A stretch of 64,000 nt of DNA from the NCBI RefSeq assembly GCF_900099765.1, contig NZ_FNDX01000003.1, forward strand, positions 62,001 to 126,000, in the 5' to 3' direction. Position numbers and translations under genes: made by a program. This document shows positions 54,054-63,662 of this stretch, one piece after another; the first letter of the stretch is position 1, and every line of letters starts with the position of its first letter. The stretch is from Paenibacillus typhae. GTDB taxonomy: Bacteria > Bacillota > Bacilli > Paenibacillales > Paenibacillaceae. Below the pieces are notes generated by a model. It did no database searches, was not told the origin of the DNA, and saw only the letters and a program-made list of their open reading frames with translations.

Positions 54054-56507
54054 TCAGACTATTTTGCCGACAGCCTCTGCTGGCCATAGATATTTCCGTT
54101 CCAGCTCCTCAGCAGCCAGCGGCTTGCTGTAATAATACCCTTGAATATCCCGACAGCCGCTTTCCACCAGGATGTCCAGCTGCTCCTTCGTTTCGATGCC
54201 TTCGGCAATCACCTGCATGCCGAGATGCTCTGCCATGGTCAGGATGGTCGCCACAATGGCCCGGTCATGGCTGCTGCCGGAAATGCCGCTGATGAACGAA
54301 CGGTCGATCTTCACCTTGTGTATAGGATACAGCTTCAGATACCCCAGCGAGCTGTAGCCGGTCCCGAAGTCATCCAGGCTGATCCGGACCCCGCTTTTGA
54401 CCAGATCATTCAGAATGGCACTGGCTCTGGAAGCATCCATCATCGTGCTCTCGGTAATCTCCAGCTCAAGATACTCCGGCGCCAGCCCCGTTTCCCGGAG
54501 AATATCCCGGATATCCTCCAGCAGATTATACTGAAGAAACTGCTGTGAGGATAGATTGACGGCAACCGGAATGCGCGGACCGCCTGCATCATGCCACTGC
54601 CGCATCTGCCGGCAGGCTTCGCGCAGCACAAAATTACCAAGCTCTACGATCCGCCCGGTCACTTCTGCCGCGGGAATGAACAGACCTGGACCGAGCAGTC
54701 CTTTTACCGGATGATTCCAGCGCACCAGCGCCTCTACCCCGATAATCCGCTCATTGTCCGCTGTCCGGATCTGCGGCTGATAATGCACCGTGAACTCGCC
54801 GCGTGCCAGCCCTTTGCGCAGATCCGATTCCAGCTCCAGCTGCTCCATAATCTGGCCGTTCAGATCGTCCGAGAAAAACTGGTAATCGTTTCTGCCGTTT
54901 TTCTTCACTTCATACATGGCCGTTCCGGCATTTTTGAGCAGCTCTTCCGGAGTCTGGCCGTGGGAAGGATAAAAGGAAATTCCGATGCTGGCCGTAACGT
55001 AGAGATCCCGCCCGTTGAGGTGAACCGGCTGCTTGATCGCAGCAAGCATCTGTTCCACAATATCCGTCACGTTCATTTTTTCCCTGGAGAACCGGCAGAG
55101 CAGTGCGAATTCATCGCCCTCCAGCCGTGCCAGCGCCATCTGCTCGTTAACCACGCTGTCTGTTATCCTGCTGCTCATCTCCTGCAGAAAGCGATCGCCG
55201 TGCAATTGTCCGAGTGTATCATTAATAAGCTTGAACCGGTCAACATTCATAACGAGGACGGCAAAAGGTTCCTGAGCATCATGATGTGCTTCAATGGTCC
55301 GGGAGAGCAGCTGACTGAACATCCGGCGGTTGGGAAGTCCGGTCAGCTCATCGTGAAAGGCCAGATAGCGGGTCTGCTCCTTGGCCTGCTTCTCCTCCGT
55401 GATATCCCGGGCAATGACATAAATGCCGGCCACCAGGCCATCGACCATAACCGGAGCGATGTTGATGCTGACATCCAGCTTTTTCCCGTTTTCGTGCATG
55501 ATCGCCGTTTCATAGCAGACCTGCTCTCCGGCAAGGGACCTGATGAACATCTCCCGGATCAGCTCCTGATCCTCCGCTGTAATAATACCCAGGAGGGAGT
55601 CCAGGGATTGCTCTTTGAACTCCTTGCTGCTGATGCCGCTAATCGCCGTGGCTGCAGGATTGGAGCCGATAATACGTAAATTAAGATCAATGGAGATGAT
55701 GGCATCCTGATTATTTTCATAGAGCGATCTGTACCATTTTTCACTGATTAGAAGCTCCGTATCCTTTCTGGAAAAACGGCTCGAAATATAAACTCCGGTA
55801 ACAGACAGGCCCAGCGTGAACAGCGTCCCCCCGGCAATGACATAGGCCAGCCATTTCTGATCCAGCACCACTCCGGTATTCAGCCAGGAACGGCTCTCGG
55901 GCTCAAAGCTTGCCGCAAGCATTCCGGTATAATGCATGCCTACAACGGCGATGCCCATGACCAGTCCGCTAATCAGCTTCTTTCCCGGGCCCACTGCCGT
56001 GCGGTTCATGAGAAGCTGGGAAGACAGTCCCAGCGCAACAACGGATGCAGCCAGGGCAACAACAAACGACAGGACGACATAGTCTGCTCTATACGAAATT
56101 CCAATCTGCATCGCGGACATGCCTATGTAATGCATACCGAAAATACCAGAGGCAAGCAGCAGACCGCCCACCAGAAGCGAAACGGTTCCACGCCTGAAGT
56201 TGCTGATGACAATCAGGGCAACCAGCGAAGCAATGACTGCGACTGTCATAGACAGCAGTACAACCATCAGGTTATAAGCGACCGGTACAGGCAGCTTCAA
56301 GGCGAGCATGCCGACAAAATGCATAGACCATACGCCCATCCCCATGATGACAGCGCCGAATATAAGCCACAGCGTCCGCCGTCTGCCCTTGGATATCCCC
56401 AATATGCCTGCCAGCTCCAAGACCGTACAGGAAGCTGCAACAGCTATCAAATACGAAAAAAATACGAGCAGCTTGTCATGACTGCCATGCATATGCATGT
56501 GCTCCAT
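54054..56507 (-). CDS. MHYT-PAS-GGDEF-EAL cyclic-di-GMP signalling protein
   Basis: The 817-residue protein has seven TM segments forming an MHYT sensor (SMHFVGM, GMHYIGM, GMHYTGM), thought to bind copper and sense O2/CO/NO. A PAS domain follows (about 255-375). The GGDEF domain has ARLEGDEFALLCRF with EGDEF in place of GGDEF. The EAL domain carries GVEALVRWNHPVKG, LELEITESTMMD, LDDFGTGYSSLGYL and VIAEGIETKEQLD, so phosphodiesterase residues look intact. The GGDEF domain may be weak or regulatory. The start has AAGGGGGATG upstream. It is flanked by tag and a chemoreceptor-like gene, which may share a signalling role. Confidence 0.94.
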   Translation of the reverse strand: MEHMHMHGSHDKLLVFFSYLIAVAASCTVLELAGILGISKGRRRTLWLIFGAVIMGMGVWSMHFVGMLALKLPVPVAYNLMVVLLSMTVAVIASLVALIVISNFRRGTVSLLVGGLLLASGIFGMHYIGMSAMQIGISYRADYVVLSFVVALAASVVALGLSSQLLMNRTAVGPGKKLISGLVMGIAVVGMHYTGMLAASFEPESRSWLNTGVVLDQKWLAYVIAGGTLFTLGLSVTGVYISSRFSRKDTELLISEKWYRSLYENNQDAIISIDLNLRIIGSNPAATAISGISSKEFKEQSLDSLLGIITAEDQELIREMFIRSLAGEQVCYETAIMHENGKKLDVSINIAPVMVDGLVAGIYVIARDITEEKQAKEQTRYLAFHDELTGLPNRRMFSQLLSRTIEAHHDAQEPFAVLVMNVDRFKLINDTLGQLHGDRFLQEMSSRITDSVVNEQMALARLEGDEFALLCRFSREKMNVTDIVEQMLAAIKQPVHLNGRDLYVTASIGISFYPSHGQTPEELLKNAGTAMYEVKKNGRNDYQFFSDDLNGQIMEQLELESDLRKGLARGEFTVHYQPQIRTADNERIIGVEALVRWNHPVKGLLGPGLFIPAAEVTGRIVELGNFVLREACRQMRQWHDAGGPRIPVAVNLSSQQFLQYNLLEDIRDILRETGLAPEYLELEITESTMMDASRASAILNDLVKSGVRISLDDFGTGYSSLGYLKLYPIHKVKIDRSFISGISGSSHDRAIVATILTMAEHLGMQVIAEGIETKEQLDILVESGCRDIQGYYYSKPLAAEELERKYLWPAEAVGKIV

Positions 56508-56669
56508 GACCTCATCCCCCTTTAACCCACTCCAAACACGACTGGCAAAATTCTAAATTTTATCTAATTTAATATTATATCGGCTAATTCAACCGAAAAT
56601 CTAATAACTTACCTGCAATTTAGCAATATGTAAAAACGGCTGCACCCCCCGCAAGACAGAAATATCCGA

Positions 56670-56710
56670 TAAAAAACAGTATGGCCTCCAAGCTTCAGGA
56701 GCACCATACT
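56670..56710 (-). terminator. Intrinsic terminator of the PAS-chemoreceptor-like gene
   Basis: On the minus strand AGTATGG...TCC and GGA...CCATACT pair with a small internal mismatch, followed by GTTTTTTATCGG. Confidence 0.8.
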
Positions 56711-56726
56711 GCCATATTGGATACAA

Positions 56727-57641
56727 TCAGATAATATTCATAACCGCCCTGGCCTGGATATCCAGCTCACTGGCCGAGACCGCAATGCCTGTAAACTCCT
56801 CAAGGGCTACTTCAATCTGCTTTTGGCTCTCTTTGACGCTAGCCTGAACATGCTCGAGACCAGTCGACATGCTGCCGATTTCCTCCGTAATCGCCTTGAC
56901 ACTGTTCCTTACCTCGCCAATGGATTCCTGCACCATACCCGAGAGCTTCCGGACCTCCTTGGCCACCACATCGAACCCCCGCCCGTACTCCCCGGCATGC
57001 GCCGCTTCAATTGCAGCATTCAGGGCCAGCAGATGTGTCTGCGAAGCAATATCACGGATTGTCTGTACTACCCCTTGAATATCCACAGCCTTGTTTTGCA
57101 GATTCTTTATGATAAGTGAGTTCTCGTCCGATACACTGGCGATATTATTGATGCTGAGCAGCATTTCCCGGCTTCGTTCGATCCCCTGCTCTGCCCGACG
57201 GTTCAGGCTGTCAGCCATTCTCTGCATCTGCTCCACCACATGGTTTACCTCGGTCTGCCGGTGCGTAATATTGGTCGCTATCTTGCTTACGCCGATTACA
57301 TGGCGGCCTGTTTCGTCAAAAATAGGCATATAGGTTGCTTCGAGCCACACCGTGTTCCCCTCTGAATCCATTCGTTCAATCTTATCCTGAAAGCTGGTTC
57401 CGGAAAGCAGATTTTGCCAGAAGTTTTCGTAGTCCGGACTGTTAACAAACGCAGGAAAGCATAACTCCCGGTGATGCATTCCGTACATATCCTCTGATTT
57501 ATATTTCATTGAACCGGCAAACATTTCATTGACATAGGCCACTCTTCGGTCAAGATCAAAGCGAATCAGGGCAAGATTCTTTTCCATAGCTTTAACTACC
57601 AGCGCCTCTGTGACTGCTGGAACTGATCCATTCTCCATCAT
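56727..57641 (-). CDS. Soluble PAS/methyl-accepting chemotaxis-type protein
   Basis: The 304-residue protein lacks TM segments. An N-terminal PAS domain (about 15-130) shows IRFDLDRRVAYVNEMFAGSM and PIFDETGRHVIGVSKIATNI. The C-terminal methyl-accepting signalling domain (150-304) has the conserved hairpin tip (IASQTHLLALNAAIEAAHAG) and EYGRGFDVVAKEVRKLS. The hairpin is short compared with full chemoreceptors. A cytoplasmic redox or ligand sensor that couples to CheA/CheW is possible (inference). The start has GGGAGA 7 nt upstream. Confidence 0.92.
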   Translation of the reverse strand: MMENGSVPAVTEALVVKAMEKNLALIRFDLDRRVAYVNEMFAGSMKYKSEDMYGMHHRELCFPAFVNSPDYENFWQNLLSGTSFQDKIERMDSEGNTVWLEATYMPIFDETGRHVIGVSKIATNITHRQTEVNHVVEQMQRMADSLNRRAEQGIERSREMLLSINNIASVSDENSLIIKNLQNKAVDIQGVVQTIRDIASQTHLLALNAAIEAAHAGEYGRGFDVVAKEVRKLSGMVQESIGEVRNSVKAITEEIGSMSTGLEHVQASVKESQKQIEVALEEFTGIAVSASELDIQARAVMNII

Positions 57642-57780
57642 ACTGTCTCCCTGTGCTGCTCAATTGAGGTTCTGCGGCTTTCATATAATCATAAGGTATA
57701 TATTCTATATTAACGGCAGAAAAGCTACTATGGATTATAACAATTTAAAAGACTTGTTTCCATCGCCCTGCTTTTCGCGC

Positions 57781-58155
57781 TCACTTCTTGGACCCGTAGT
57801 CACCGAACTTCATGCCCCACACTGAATCCTTCCGGTGCCCTGCCGCCTCCTGCAAACCGGAAAGACGCGGATCATGCGGGTAATACTGCTCCAGATACAG
57901 AACGAATACCCCGCGCAATCCGATTTCAGAGTCCAGCTTGTTAAATTCATTCGGATGCTTATCCATCTCTTCCAGAGCGGTTTCCCATCTCTTCAGATCG
58001 GCAGGAGAAGCGCGCCCGTCCCGGACAGCTTCCGCAAGCCCTCGCAGTTCACGGTAGGCCCGTTTCACTTTGGACGAATAAATCTGCTTCTGATTCAAAA
58101 AAGTAAGCAAAGCGATCAGCAGCACCAGTCCGCCCCACATAATAAACGTATTCAT
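57781..58155 (-). CDS. Hypothetical membrane-anchored protein
   Basis: The 124-residue product is not recognised. A single N-terminal TM (MWGGLVLLIALLTFL) is followed by a soluble helical part (SKVKRAYRELRGLAEAVRDG) and a Lys/Gly-rich tail. The ATG at 58155 is preferred (AAGGGGGATGTTG upstream). Confidence 0.7.
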   Translation of the reverse strand: MNTFIMWGGLVLLIALLTFLNQKQIYSSKVKRAYRELRGLAEAVRDGRASPADLKRWETALEEMDKHPNEFNKLDSEIGLRGVFVLYLEQYYPHDPRLSGLQEAAGHRKDSVWGMKFGDYGSKK

Positions 58156-58204
58156 CAACATCCCCCTTGCCATTGTCCATTTCCCTATTATACACGCCGG
58201 CACG

Positions 58205-58228
58205 CAAAAAACCCCACTTTCAGTGGGG
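58205..58228 (-). terminator. Intrinsic terminator after the YfhD-like gene
   Basis: On the minus strand CCCCACT-GAA-AGTGGGG is followed by TTTTTTG. Confidence 0.92.
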
Positions 58229-58261
58229 CAAATGTCCTTAATTTTCAGTACTATAGGCCGG

Positions 58262-58441
58262 CTATTTCTTTTTCATAATCTCATTCAGCTGGCGCTTGTC
58301 AGCTTCCTGCACGCGGTCCAGCGCTTCCAGATCATCCTGGTCAGCTTCCGCAGCCGTAAATTGCACATCCTCCAGTTTAGCTTCGTAAAGCATCTTTTGC
58401 TTTTCCGTTTTGGAGAAAATGTCCGAGTTCTCTCTATCCAT
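58262..58441 (-). CDS. Small acidic protein, YfhD-like
   Basis: The 59-residue product contains LEDVQFTAAEADQDDLEALD followed by RVQEADKRQ, which resembles YfhD family proteins of Bacillales. The function is unknown. The ATG at 58441 is preferred (AAGGTGG 8 nt upstream); the GTG four codons earlier overlaps that site. Confidence 0.65.
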   Translation of the reverse strand: MDRENSDIFSKTEKQKMLYEAKLEDVQFTAAEADQDDLEALDRVQEADKRQLNEIMKKK

Positions 58442-58490
58442 AACAGCTACCACCTTTCAGATTCCTGGTAAAAAAAACAAGTACATGCAG

Positions 58491-58850
58491 CTAGATCATA
58501 CCGCCGGCTTCCTCAATGATGGACAAGGCCTGCTGGTAAGATTCCGGCTGTACAATTACGGTCAGCAGAATATTTCTGCCGGTAGGCCCTCCGTCACCGC
58601 CATGGCTCATCCCGCTTGAGCTGGTATGCGCAGCTGACAAAATACCTGAATGCGCGCTCACGGCGGTCATGGAATCCATACGGGCCAGACTGCCGGTCAC
58701 CGGATTCACAGCATTTTGCAGGCCACCTCCGCTGAACCGGGTGAATCGGTCGATGGACAGCTCGGTTACGCGCAGAGCCTGAAGCTTCCGGGAGACGCCT
58801 TCAGCTTCTTCGGGAGATTTGAAATAGGCGAGGATGCTTTTTTCTGACAA
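58491..58850 (-). CDS. Hypothetical stress-type protein
   Basis: The ~119-residue product begins SEKSILAYFKSPEEAEGVSR, resembling small general-stress or heat-induced DUF1269/YflT-like proteins that start with an alpha/beta fold. A Ser/Gly/His-rich middle follows (HTSSSGMSHGGDGGPTGRNI) and a final strand-helix (ILLTVIVQPESYQQALSIIE). A TTG at 58850 with AGGGA upstream is proposed; a GTG at 58886 is possible but has no clear site. The family is uncertain. Confidence 0.65.
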   Translation of the reverse strand: MSEKSILAYFKSPEEAEGVSRKLQALRVTELSIDRFTRFSGGGLQNAVNPVTGSLARMDSMTAVSAHSGILSAAHTSSSGMSHGGDGGPTGRNILLTVIVQPESYQQALSIIEEAGGMI

Positions 58851-59443
58851 GGATAATCCCTGCTTTCTGCCTGATATGCCAAACACAAACTGACCATTTT
58901 ATTTTGTATTGATGCCGCATGGTTTATACGCAATTTTTATGTTTAATCTTTAACAACAGGAAAAACTTTCCTGGCACAAATCTGTCCATTTTTCCCGACT
59001 TCCTCTCTTGGGATAATATCTATATTTAGTTAACAATTCCATTAGATAACATGAAAATATATATTATTTCCATTACATAAATCAGTGTTTTTAATACTTT
59101 CGACTCATAAATACAGGATTTTTTGATTTATTGTGTTATATTACCTCACTCAAGCAATATTCATATTAACTTTTTCCTCGTAAAATAGTACTTTATGTCC
59201 ATTTCATTCTTACTCTAACGCATATTTATGTTATCTTTCACTTCATTCACGATAACTCCCTGAAAAACAACATTACTTTTAACTGGATTTTACATTTTAC
59301 CAATGGTAGAATCTTCTTAATATTTTTCCTACTAGCCGGGACGGAAATAAAAAGAGATTACTAGAAAGGAGAATCGGACTACTGTCTATAGCAGGAAAAA
59401 TTCAGCTGTATCAGTACACATACTCATCTGGAGGGGATTACAT
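58851..59443. other. AT-rich upstream region of the surface protease gene
   Basis: About 590 nt of AT-rich sequence contains no recognised gene. An extended -10 TGGTAGAAT at 59304-59312 is a candidate promoter for the protease, leaving a leader of about 125 nt. A purine-rich AAAGGAG at 59365-59371 is not followed by a usable frame. Confidence 0.45.
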
Positions 59444-62400
59444 TTGGAGTGGAATAAACTACCTCGCAAGCTGTCTGTCATCACCCTGTCACTTGGAGTG
59501 ACAGCAGGCATGATTCCTGGAGCGGCTTTTGCCGCGGGCAGCCCGCAGACGCTATCATCGACTAAATCTTTAACCTCAATTACCCAGACATCCAATCAGA
59601 CGTACATTTCACCACAGATTGATACCAAATCTTCAAAAGATGTCCGCGTCATTGTGCAATTGAGCGGCCAGCCTGCAGCAGTAGGCAAATATGCAGCCAA
59701 GCAAGGAATCTCCGCGCTCTCCACGACAGCTACGGAAGCTGCCGTCAAGAGCCAGCAGTCCGAGGTACTTGATAAAGCCGATGATCTCGGCATTGATCTG
59801 ACCGTCAACTACCAGTATGACACGGTACTGAACGGCTTTGAAGTGTCCGTCCCGGCCAATGAAATTCCGAAGCTGGCCAAAATCTCCGGTGTTACCTCCA
59901 TCTATCCGAACAGCACCTGGTACGCCCTTCCCGATGTAACTGTAACGGAGGCTACTTACAGAAATGATAATGCTCCGCTGGAACAGATTCATGCGGATTG
60001 GGCTGCGGATCAGGGCATTACAGGCGCGGGGCTCAAGGTCGGTGTTATTGATACCGGTGTGGATTACCTGCATCCGGACATTGCCCCTGTCTACAAGGGC
60101 GGTTACGACTCCTTCTATCAGGATGAAGATCCTTATGAAGAAAAACCTTTGACCAAGGAAGAAGATCCATACAAGACAGGCTATAACGGAACTTCCCACG
60201 GAACGCATGTCTCGGGTACGATTATCGGACAATATGCCGCAAAAGGTGATGTTGCCCAAAAAGGCGTAGCACCAGGTGCAGAGCTTTATGCATATAAGGT
60301 TCTGGGGCGAAATCTTGATGACCCGAGCACCTCTTCCGGTTCATCCGCCCAGGTTATTGACGGGATTGAGCATGCCGTTAAAGACGGCATGGATGTCATC
60401 AATCTGTCGCTCGGCTCTGACTCCGAAAAAGACGTGAATTCCCCTGACTCCATCGCCATCAATAACGCCGTGCTCTCAGGAGTTACAGCGGTTATTGCCA
60501 ACGGTAACAACGGGGAAGCGGGCTATTTCTCCCTTGGCTCTCCTGCGGCTGCGCAGCTGGCCATTTCGGTTGGCGCTGTAACAAGCCCGATCAAAGCCTT
60601 CTCGGGTAATTTCAAAGCAGAAATCGCCGATTCTGTAACCACTGTCACTTATTCCGAGTACTTCGATTTTCATGTAATGGCATACAAGCTCGGACAGTAT
60701 AACTTCTCAGATATTATCGGCACCGATCCGGTTGAAGTCGTATACGCCGACCTTGGTGCAGAAGAAGACTACCCGGATCGCGACATCGAAGGCTCGATTG
60801 TCCTGCTCTCCCGCGGGGATCTGGCATTTGTCGATAAAATTGCCATTGCCAAAGAACACGGGGCCAAAGCTGTCGTTATCTTTAACGGAAATGCCGCTAA
60901 CTCCCAGGCTATTCTTACGGAGAGCATTAACGGACGCGACGGGTTCATCGGCAGCAATCTCGGGGACGGATATGACTACATTCCAACCTTCGACATTGAA
61001 GGCTCCAAAGGACGTGCACTGGCCAGAGCCATTCTTGCGAACGATGGTAAGCCAGTCTACTTCACCTTCGGAAATGAGTACAAGCAGACGATGACTGCAG
61101 GCGATGAAATAACTTATTTCTCCTCCATGGGTCCTAACGTGGACGGAAACCTCAGCATCAAGCCTGACATTGTCGCTCCTGGTGACGGGGTATTGTCCAC
61201 GTATCCGGCATATGGCGGAGATTATACCGAAGCATACCACCGCAGCAGCGGTACTAGCATGGCTACTCCGCACGTGGCGGGCTTGTCACTCCTGATCAAA
61301 CAGGCCCATCCGGAATACACCCCGTTTGATATCCGTGCCGCTCTTGCCAATACTGCAGATCAGCTCCTCTATAAGGGTGAGCCTGAAGATCTGTATATTC
61401 AAGGTCCTGGCCGGGCAAACGTAGAGAATGCCATTAAGACACCGGCGCTGCTACAGGCGATCGAACCGATTACTATACTTGACAAAAACTTTGCGGCACA
61501 GAACGTAATCAATTACAATCCATCTACCAGCTTCGGAACTCTTCTTCCGGGAGCTGTGGCTTCCAAAGAATTGCAGCTCAAAAATGTCAGCAGCAAAGAG
61601 CTGACTTATACCGCCTCAGTGGAATGGAACTATGGTGATCTGGAGAATGTAACAGCAACGCTGGATAAGACAACAGTAACAACCTCTGCTTATGGTACTT
61701 TTAACTTCAACTTGAACGTTAATGTGTCTGCACAAACCGAACCGCAGATGCTGCAAGGTAATGTCGTTCTTGAAGCCCCGGGACAGCCTACCCTGCATTT
61801 GCCGTTCGCAATTAACGTCGATGAATCCGTGGATCAGCCTGACTGGGGCACTGGTATCCAGGAAGCAGAGATCACAACACCAATTGTGTACAACAACTCA
61901 GGAGCTGTCCTTAACTACAAGCTGAAAGCAGATGACATCAATTATTATGAAGTAGATCTCGTAGGCCTGGACGATAAAACCAAGGGTTATTTCCAGGTTG
62001 CCGCTACAGATTCTCCGGATAAATATTTTGAGCCGGGAGATTACTCTACTGTAATCAGCGCCACTTATCATCCATATGACAGTGAAGGGGATCCGATTCT
62101 TGATGCAAACGGCAATCCCGCTGTTGCTTATCTGACAGACGGGGTTTATAAACTTCAGGTGCTAGGCATCAATGCTGAGGATAATTCCAAACTCCCTATC
62201 AAGATCGACCAATACGAAGATGAATTCTATACTACCTATACCTCATTCCGCTTCATTAATCAGCCGGCGCCAAACACAGGTACCGACGGCGGTTCAAATG
62301 GCGGAGGCGGCGGTGCAGTAACACCTGCGACTCCGGCAGTGCCTGCTGCTGCAGCCTCACTGATTGAGGAAGGAACGACCCGGGCCACCCTGACTCCGGC

Positions 62401-63553
62401 TACTGTGTCCAAGGATAAAGTGACTACCGTTACTGTAACCGACGACAACCTGAAGACTGCGCTGGCAAACGCTTCAGCTGCCAAGACCGCTGTCGTAATA
62501 GCGCTGCCTGCAACAACCGACACAGCAGTTGAACTGAACCTGACAGCAGCCCAGGTAACCCAGCTGGCAGGCATCCATGCCGACAGCAGTGTTGTTGTTA
62601 CAGTCAATGGTTCTGCCGTCGCTCTGCCAGTGTCCTTGCTGAAATCTGCACCTGCAGGACAGAACTTCAAATTTGACATCAAGCAGGCGCCTGAAGCCGC
62701 GGGAAGATTGACTTCCAGCGTTGCCGGGTCCACGGTAATCGGAACTCCGGTTACATTTGAGGCTTCCTGGACTACCGCTACCGGCAGCACCTACTTGAAC
62801 ACACCGACTAACCTCTTTATTAAGAGATCCTTTACTGTACCAGGCGCTATCCAGCCGAATACAGCCGGTGTTCTCTTCGAGGATGACGGCGTTGTTACTC
62901 CGGTTGCATCTGTATTCAAACCGCAGGCAGACGGTTCAACCCTTGTTACCGTAAGCCGCCCGGGCTTCTCAACTTATGCTGCAGTAAGCAAGCCTGCCGC
63001 AGCATTCACAGATATCGCTGCCTCAGCTTCAGCTGAAGCCATACAGGCTCTGGCTAACAAGCTGATTATCCAAGGCACATCGGCTACGACCTTCTCACCG
63101 AAGAGCAGCCTGACCCGTGCAGAATTTACTGCGCTCCTGACCCGCGCACTCGGGCTTCGTACTGATGCCAGTGTTACCTTCACTGATGTCAGCTCTACTG
63201 CCTGGTATGCCCAGGATGTGGCCGCTGCTTCCAAGGCAGGACTGATTCTGGGTATCGGCAACGGCAAATTTGCACCAACCCAGAATGTAACCCGCCAGGA
63301 GCTGGCAGTGATTCTGGACAGAGCGCTCAAATTAACCGGAACTGAACTGAAGAGCACAAATCCTTCCTTTACAACGTATACGGACAGCGCGAAAGTGGCT
63401 CCTTACGCGAAGGATAGCCTGCAGACCCTGTCTGCAGCCGGCATCATCGGCAGCGATACAGGTTCCAGCTTCAATCCGGTTGCTCCGGCAACCCGTGAAG
63501 CAGCTGCTGCTGCTCTATACCAGCTGCTGAACAAAATCGGCTTGATCGAGTAG
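59444..63553 (+). CDS. Cell-surface subtilisin-like protease with PA and three SLH domains
   Basis: The 1369-residue protein begins with a signal peptide (KLSVITLSLGVTAGMIPGAA) and an I9-type propeptide region (DVRVIVQLSGQPAAVGKYAA). The S8 domain has Asp203 (GVIDTGVDYLHPD), His252 (GTSHGTHVSGTI), the Asn in VIANGNNGEAG and Ser605 (SSGTSMATPHVAG). A PA insert lies between His and Ser (SIVLLSRGDLAFVDKIAIAK), as in Vpr. Fn3-like regions and a Gly-rich linker (~949) follow. Three SLH repeats (about 1187-1369; SSLTRAEF, QNVTRQELAV, PATREAAAAAL) should bind secondary cell-wall polymer. The start is TTG at 59444 with GGAGGGG 7 nt upstream. Confidence 0.95.
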   Translation: MEWNKLPRKLSVITLSLGVTAGMIPGAAFAAGSPQTLSSTKSLTSITQTSNQTYISPQIDTKSSKDVRVIVQLSGQPAAVGKYAAKQGISALSTTATEAAVKSQQSEVLDKADDLGIDLTVNYQYDTVLNGFEVSVPANEIPKLAKISGVTSIYPNSTWYALPDVTVTEATYRNDNAPLEQIHADWAADQGITGAGLKVGVIDTGVDYLHPDIAPVYKGGYDSFYQDEDPYEEKPLTKEEDPYKTGYNGTSHGTHVSGTIIGQYAAKGDVAQKGVAPGAELYAYKVLGRNLDDPSTSSGSSAQVIDGIEHAVKDGMDVINLSLGSDSEKDVNSPDSIAINNAVLSGVTAVIANGNNGEAGYFSLGSPAAAQLAISVGAVTSPIKAFSGNFKAEIADSVTTVTYSEYFDFHVMAYKLGQYNFSDIIGTDPVEVVYADLGAEEDYPDRDIEGSIVLLSRGDLAFVDKIAIAKEHGAKAVVIFNGNAANSQAILTESINGRDGFIGSNLGDGYDYIPTFDIEGSKGRALARAILANDGKPVYFTFGNEYKQTMTAGDEITYFSSMGPNVDGNLSIKPDIVAPGDGVLSTYPAYGGDYTEAYHRSSGTSMATPHVAGLSLLIKQAHPEYTPFDIRAALANTADQLLYKGEPEDLYIQGPGRANVENAIKTPALLQAIEPITILDKNFAAQNVINYNPSTSFGTLLPGAVASKELQLKNVSSKELTYTASVEWNYGDLENVTATLDKTTVTTSAYGTFNFNLNVNVSAQTEPQMLQGNVVLEAPGQPTLHLPFAINVDESVDQPDWGTGIQEAEITTPIVYNNSGAVLNYKLKADDINYYEVDLVGLDDKTKGYFQVAATDSPDKYFEPGDYSTVISATYHPYDSEGDPILDANGNPAVAYLTDGVYKLQVLGINAEDNSKLPIKIDQYEDEFYTTYTSFRFINQPAPNTGTDGGSNGGGGGAVTPATPAVPAAAASLIEEGTTRATLTPATVSKDKVTTVTVTDDNLKTALANASAAKTAVVIALPATTDTAVELNLTAAQVTQLAGIHADSSVVVTVNGSAVALPVSLLKSAPAGQNFKFDIKQAPEAAGRLTSSVAGSTVIGTPVTFEASWTTATGSTYLNTPTNLFIKRSFTVPGAIQPNTAGVLFEDDGVVTPVASVFKPQADGSTLVTVSRPGFSTYAAVSKPAAAFTDIAASASAEAIQALANKLIIQGTSATTFSPKSSLTRAEFTALLTRALGLRTDASVTFTDVSSTAWYAQDVAAASKAGLILGIGNGKFAPTQNVTRQELAVILDRALKLTGTELKSTNPSFTTYTDSAKVAPYAKDSLQTLSAAGIIGSDTGSSFNPVAPATREAAAAALYQLLNKIGLIE

Positions 63554-63566
63554 GGTTTAGTTAATA

Positions 63567-63591
63567 CGCCTGCTGTTAACCTCAGCAGGCG
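63567..63591 (+). terminator. First hairpin after the protease gene
   Basis: CGCCTGCTG and CAGCAGGCG are a perfect 9-bp inverted repeat around a 7-nt loop. No U-tract follows directly; a stronger terminator is next. Confidence 0.5.
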
Positions 63592-63599
63592 GAAGAGCA

Positions 63600-63644
63600 A
63601 AAGGATCGTGCAACGGCCACCCGGCCCTGCACGATCCTTTTTTT
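63600..63644 (+). terminator. Intrinsic terminator of the protease gene
   Basis: AAAGGATCGTGCA and TGCACGATCCTTT are perfect 13-bp arms, followed by TTTT. It terminates plus-strand transcription before dnaJ. Confidence 0.92.
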
Positions 63645-63662
63645 ATAACAACCGCCAACATC

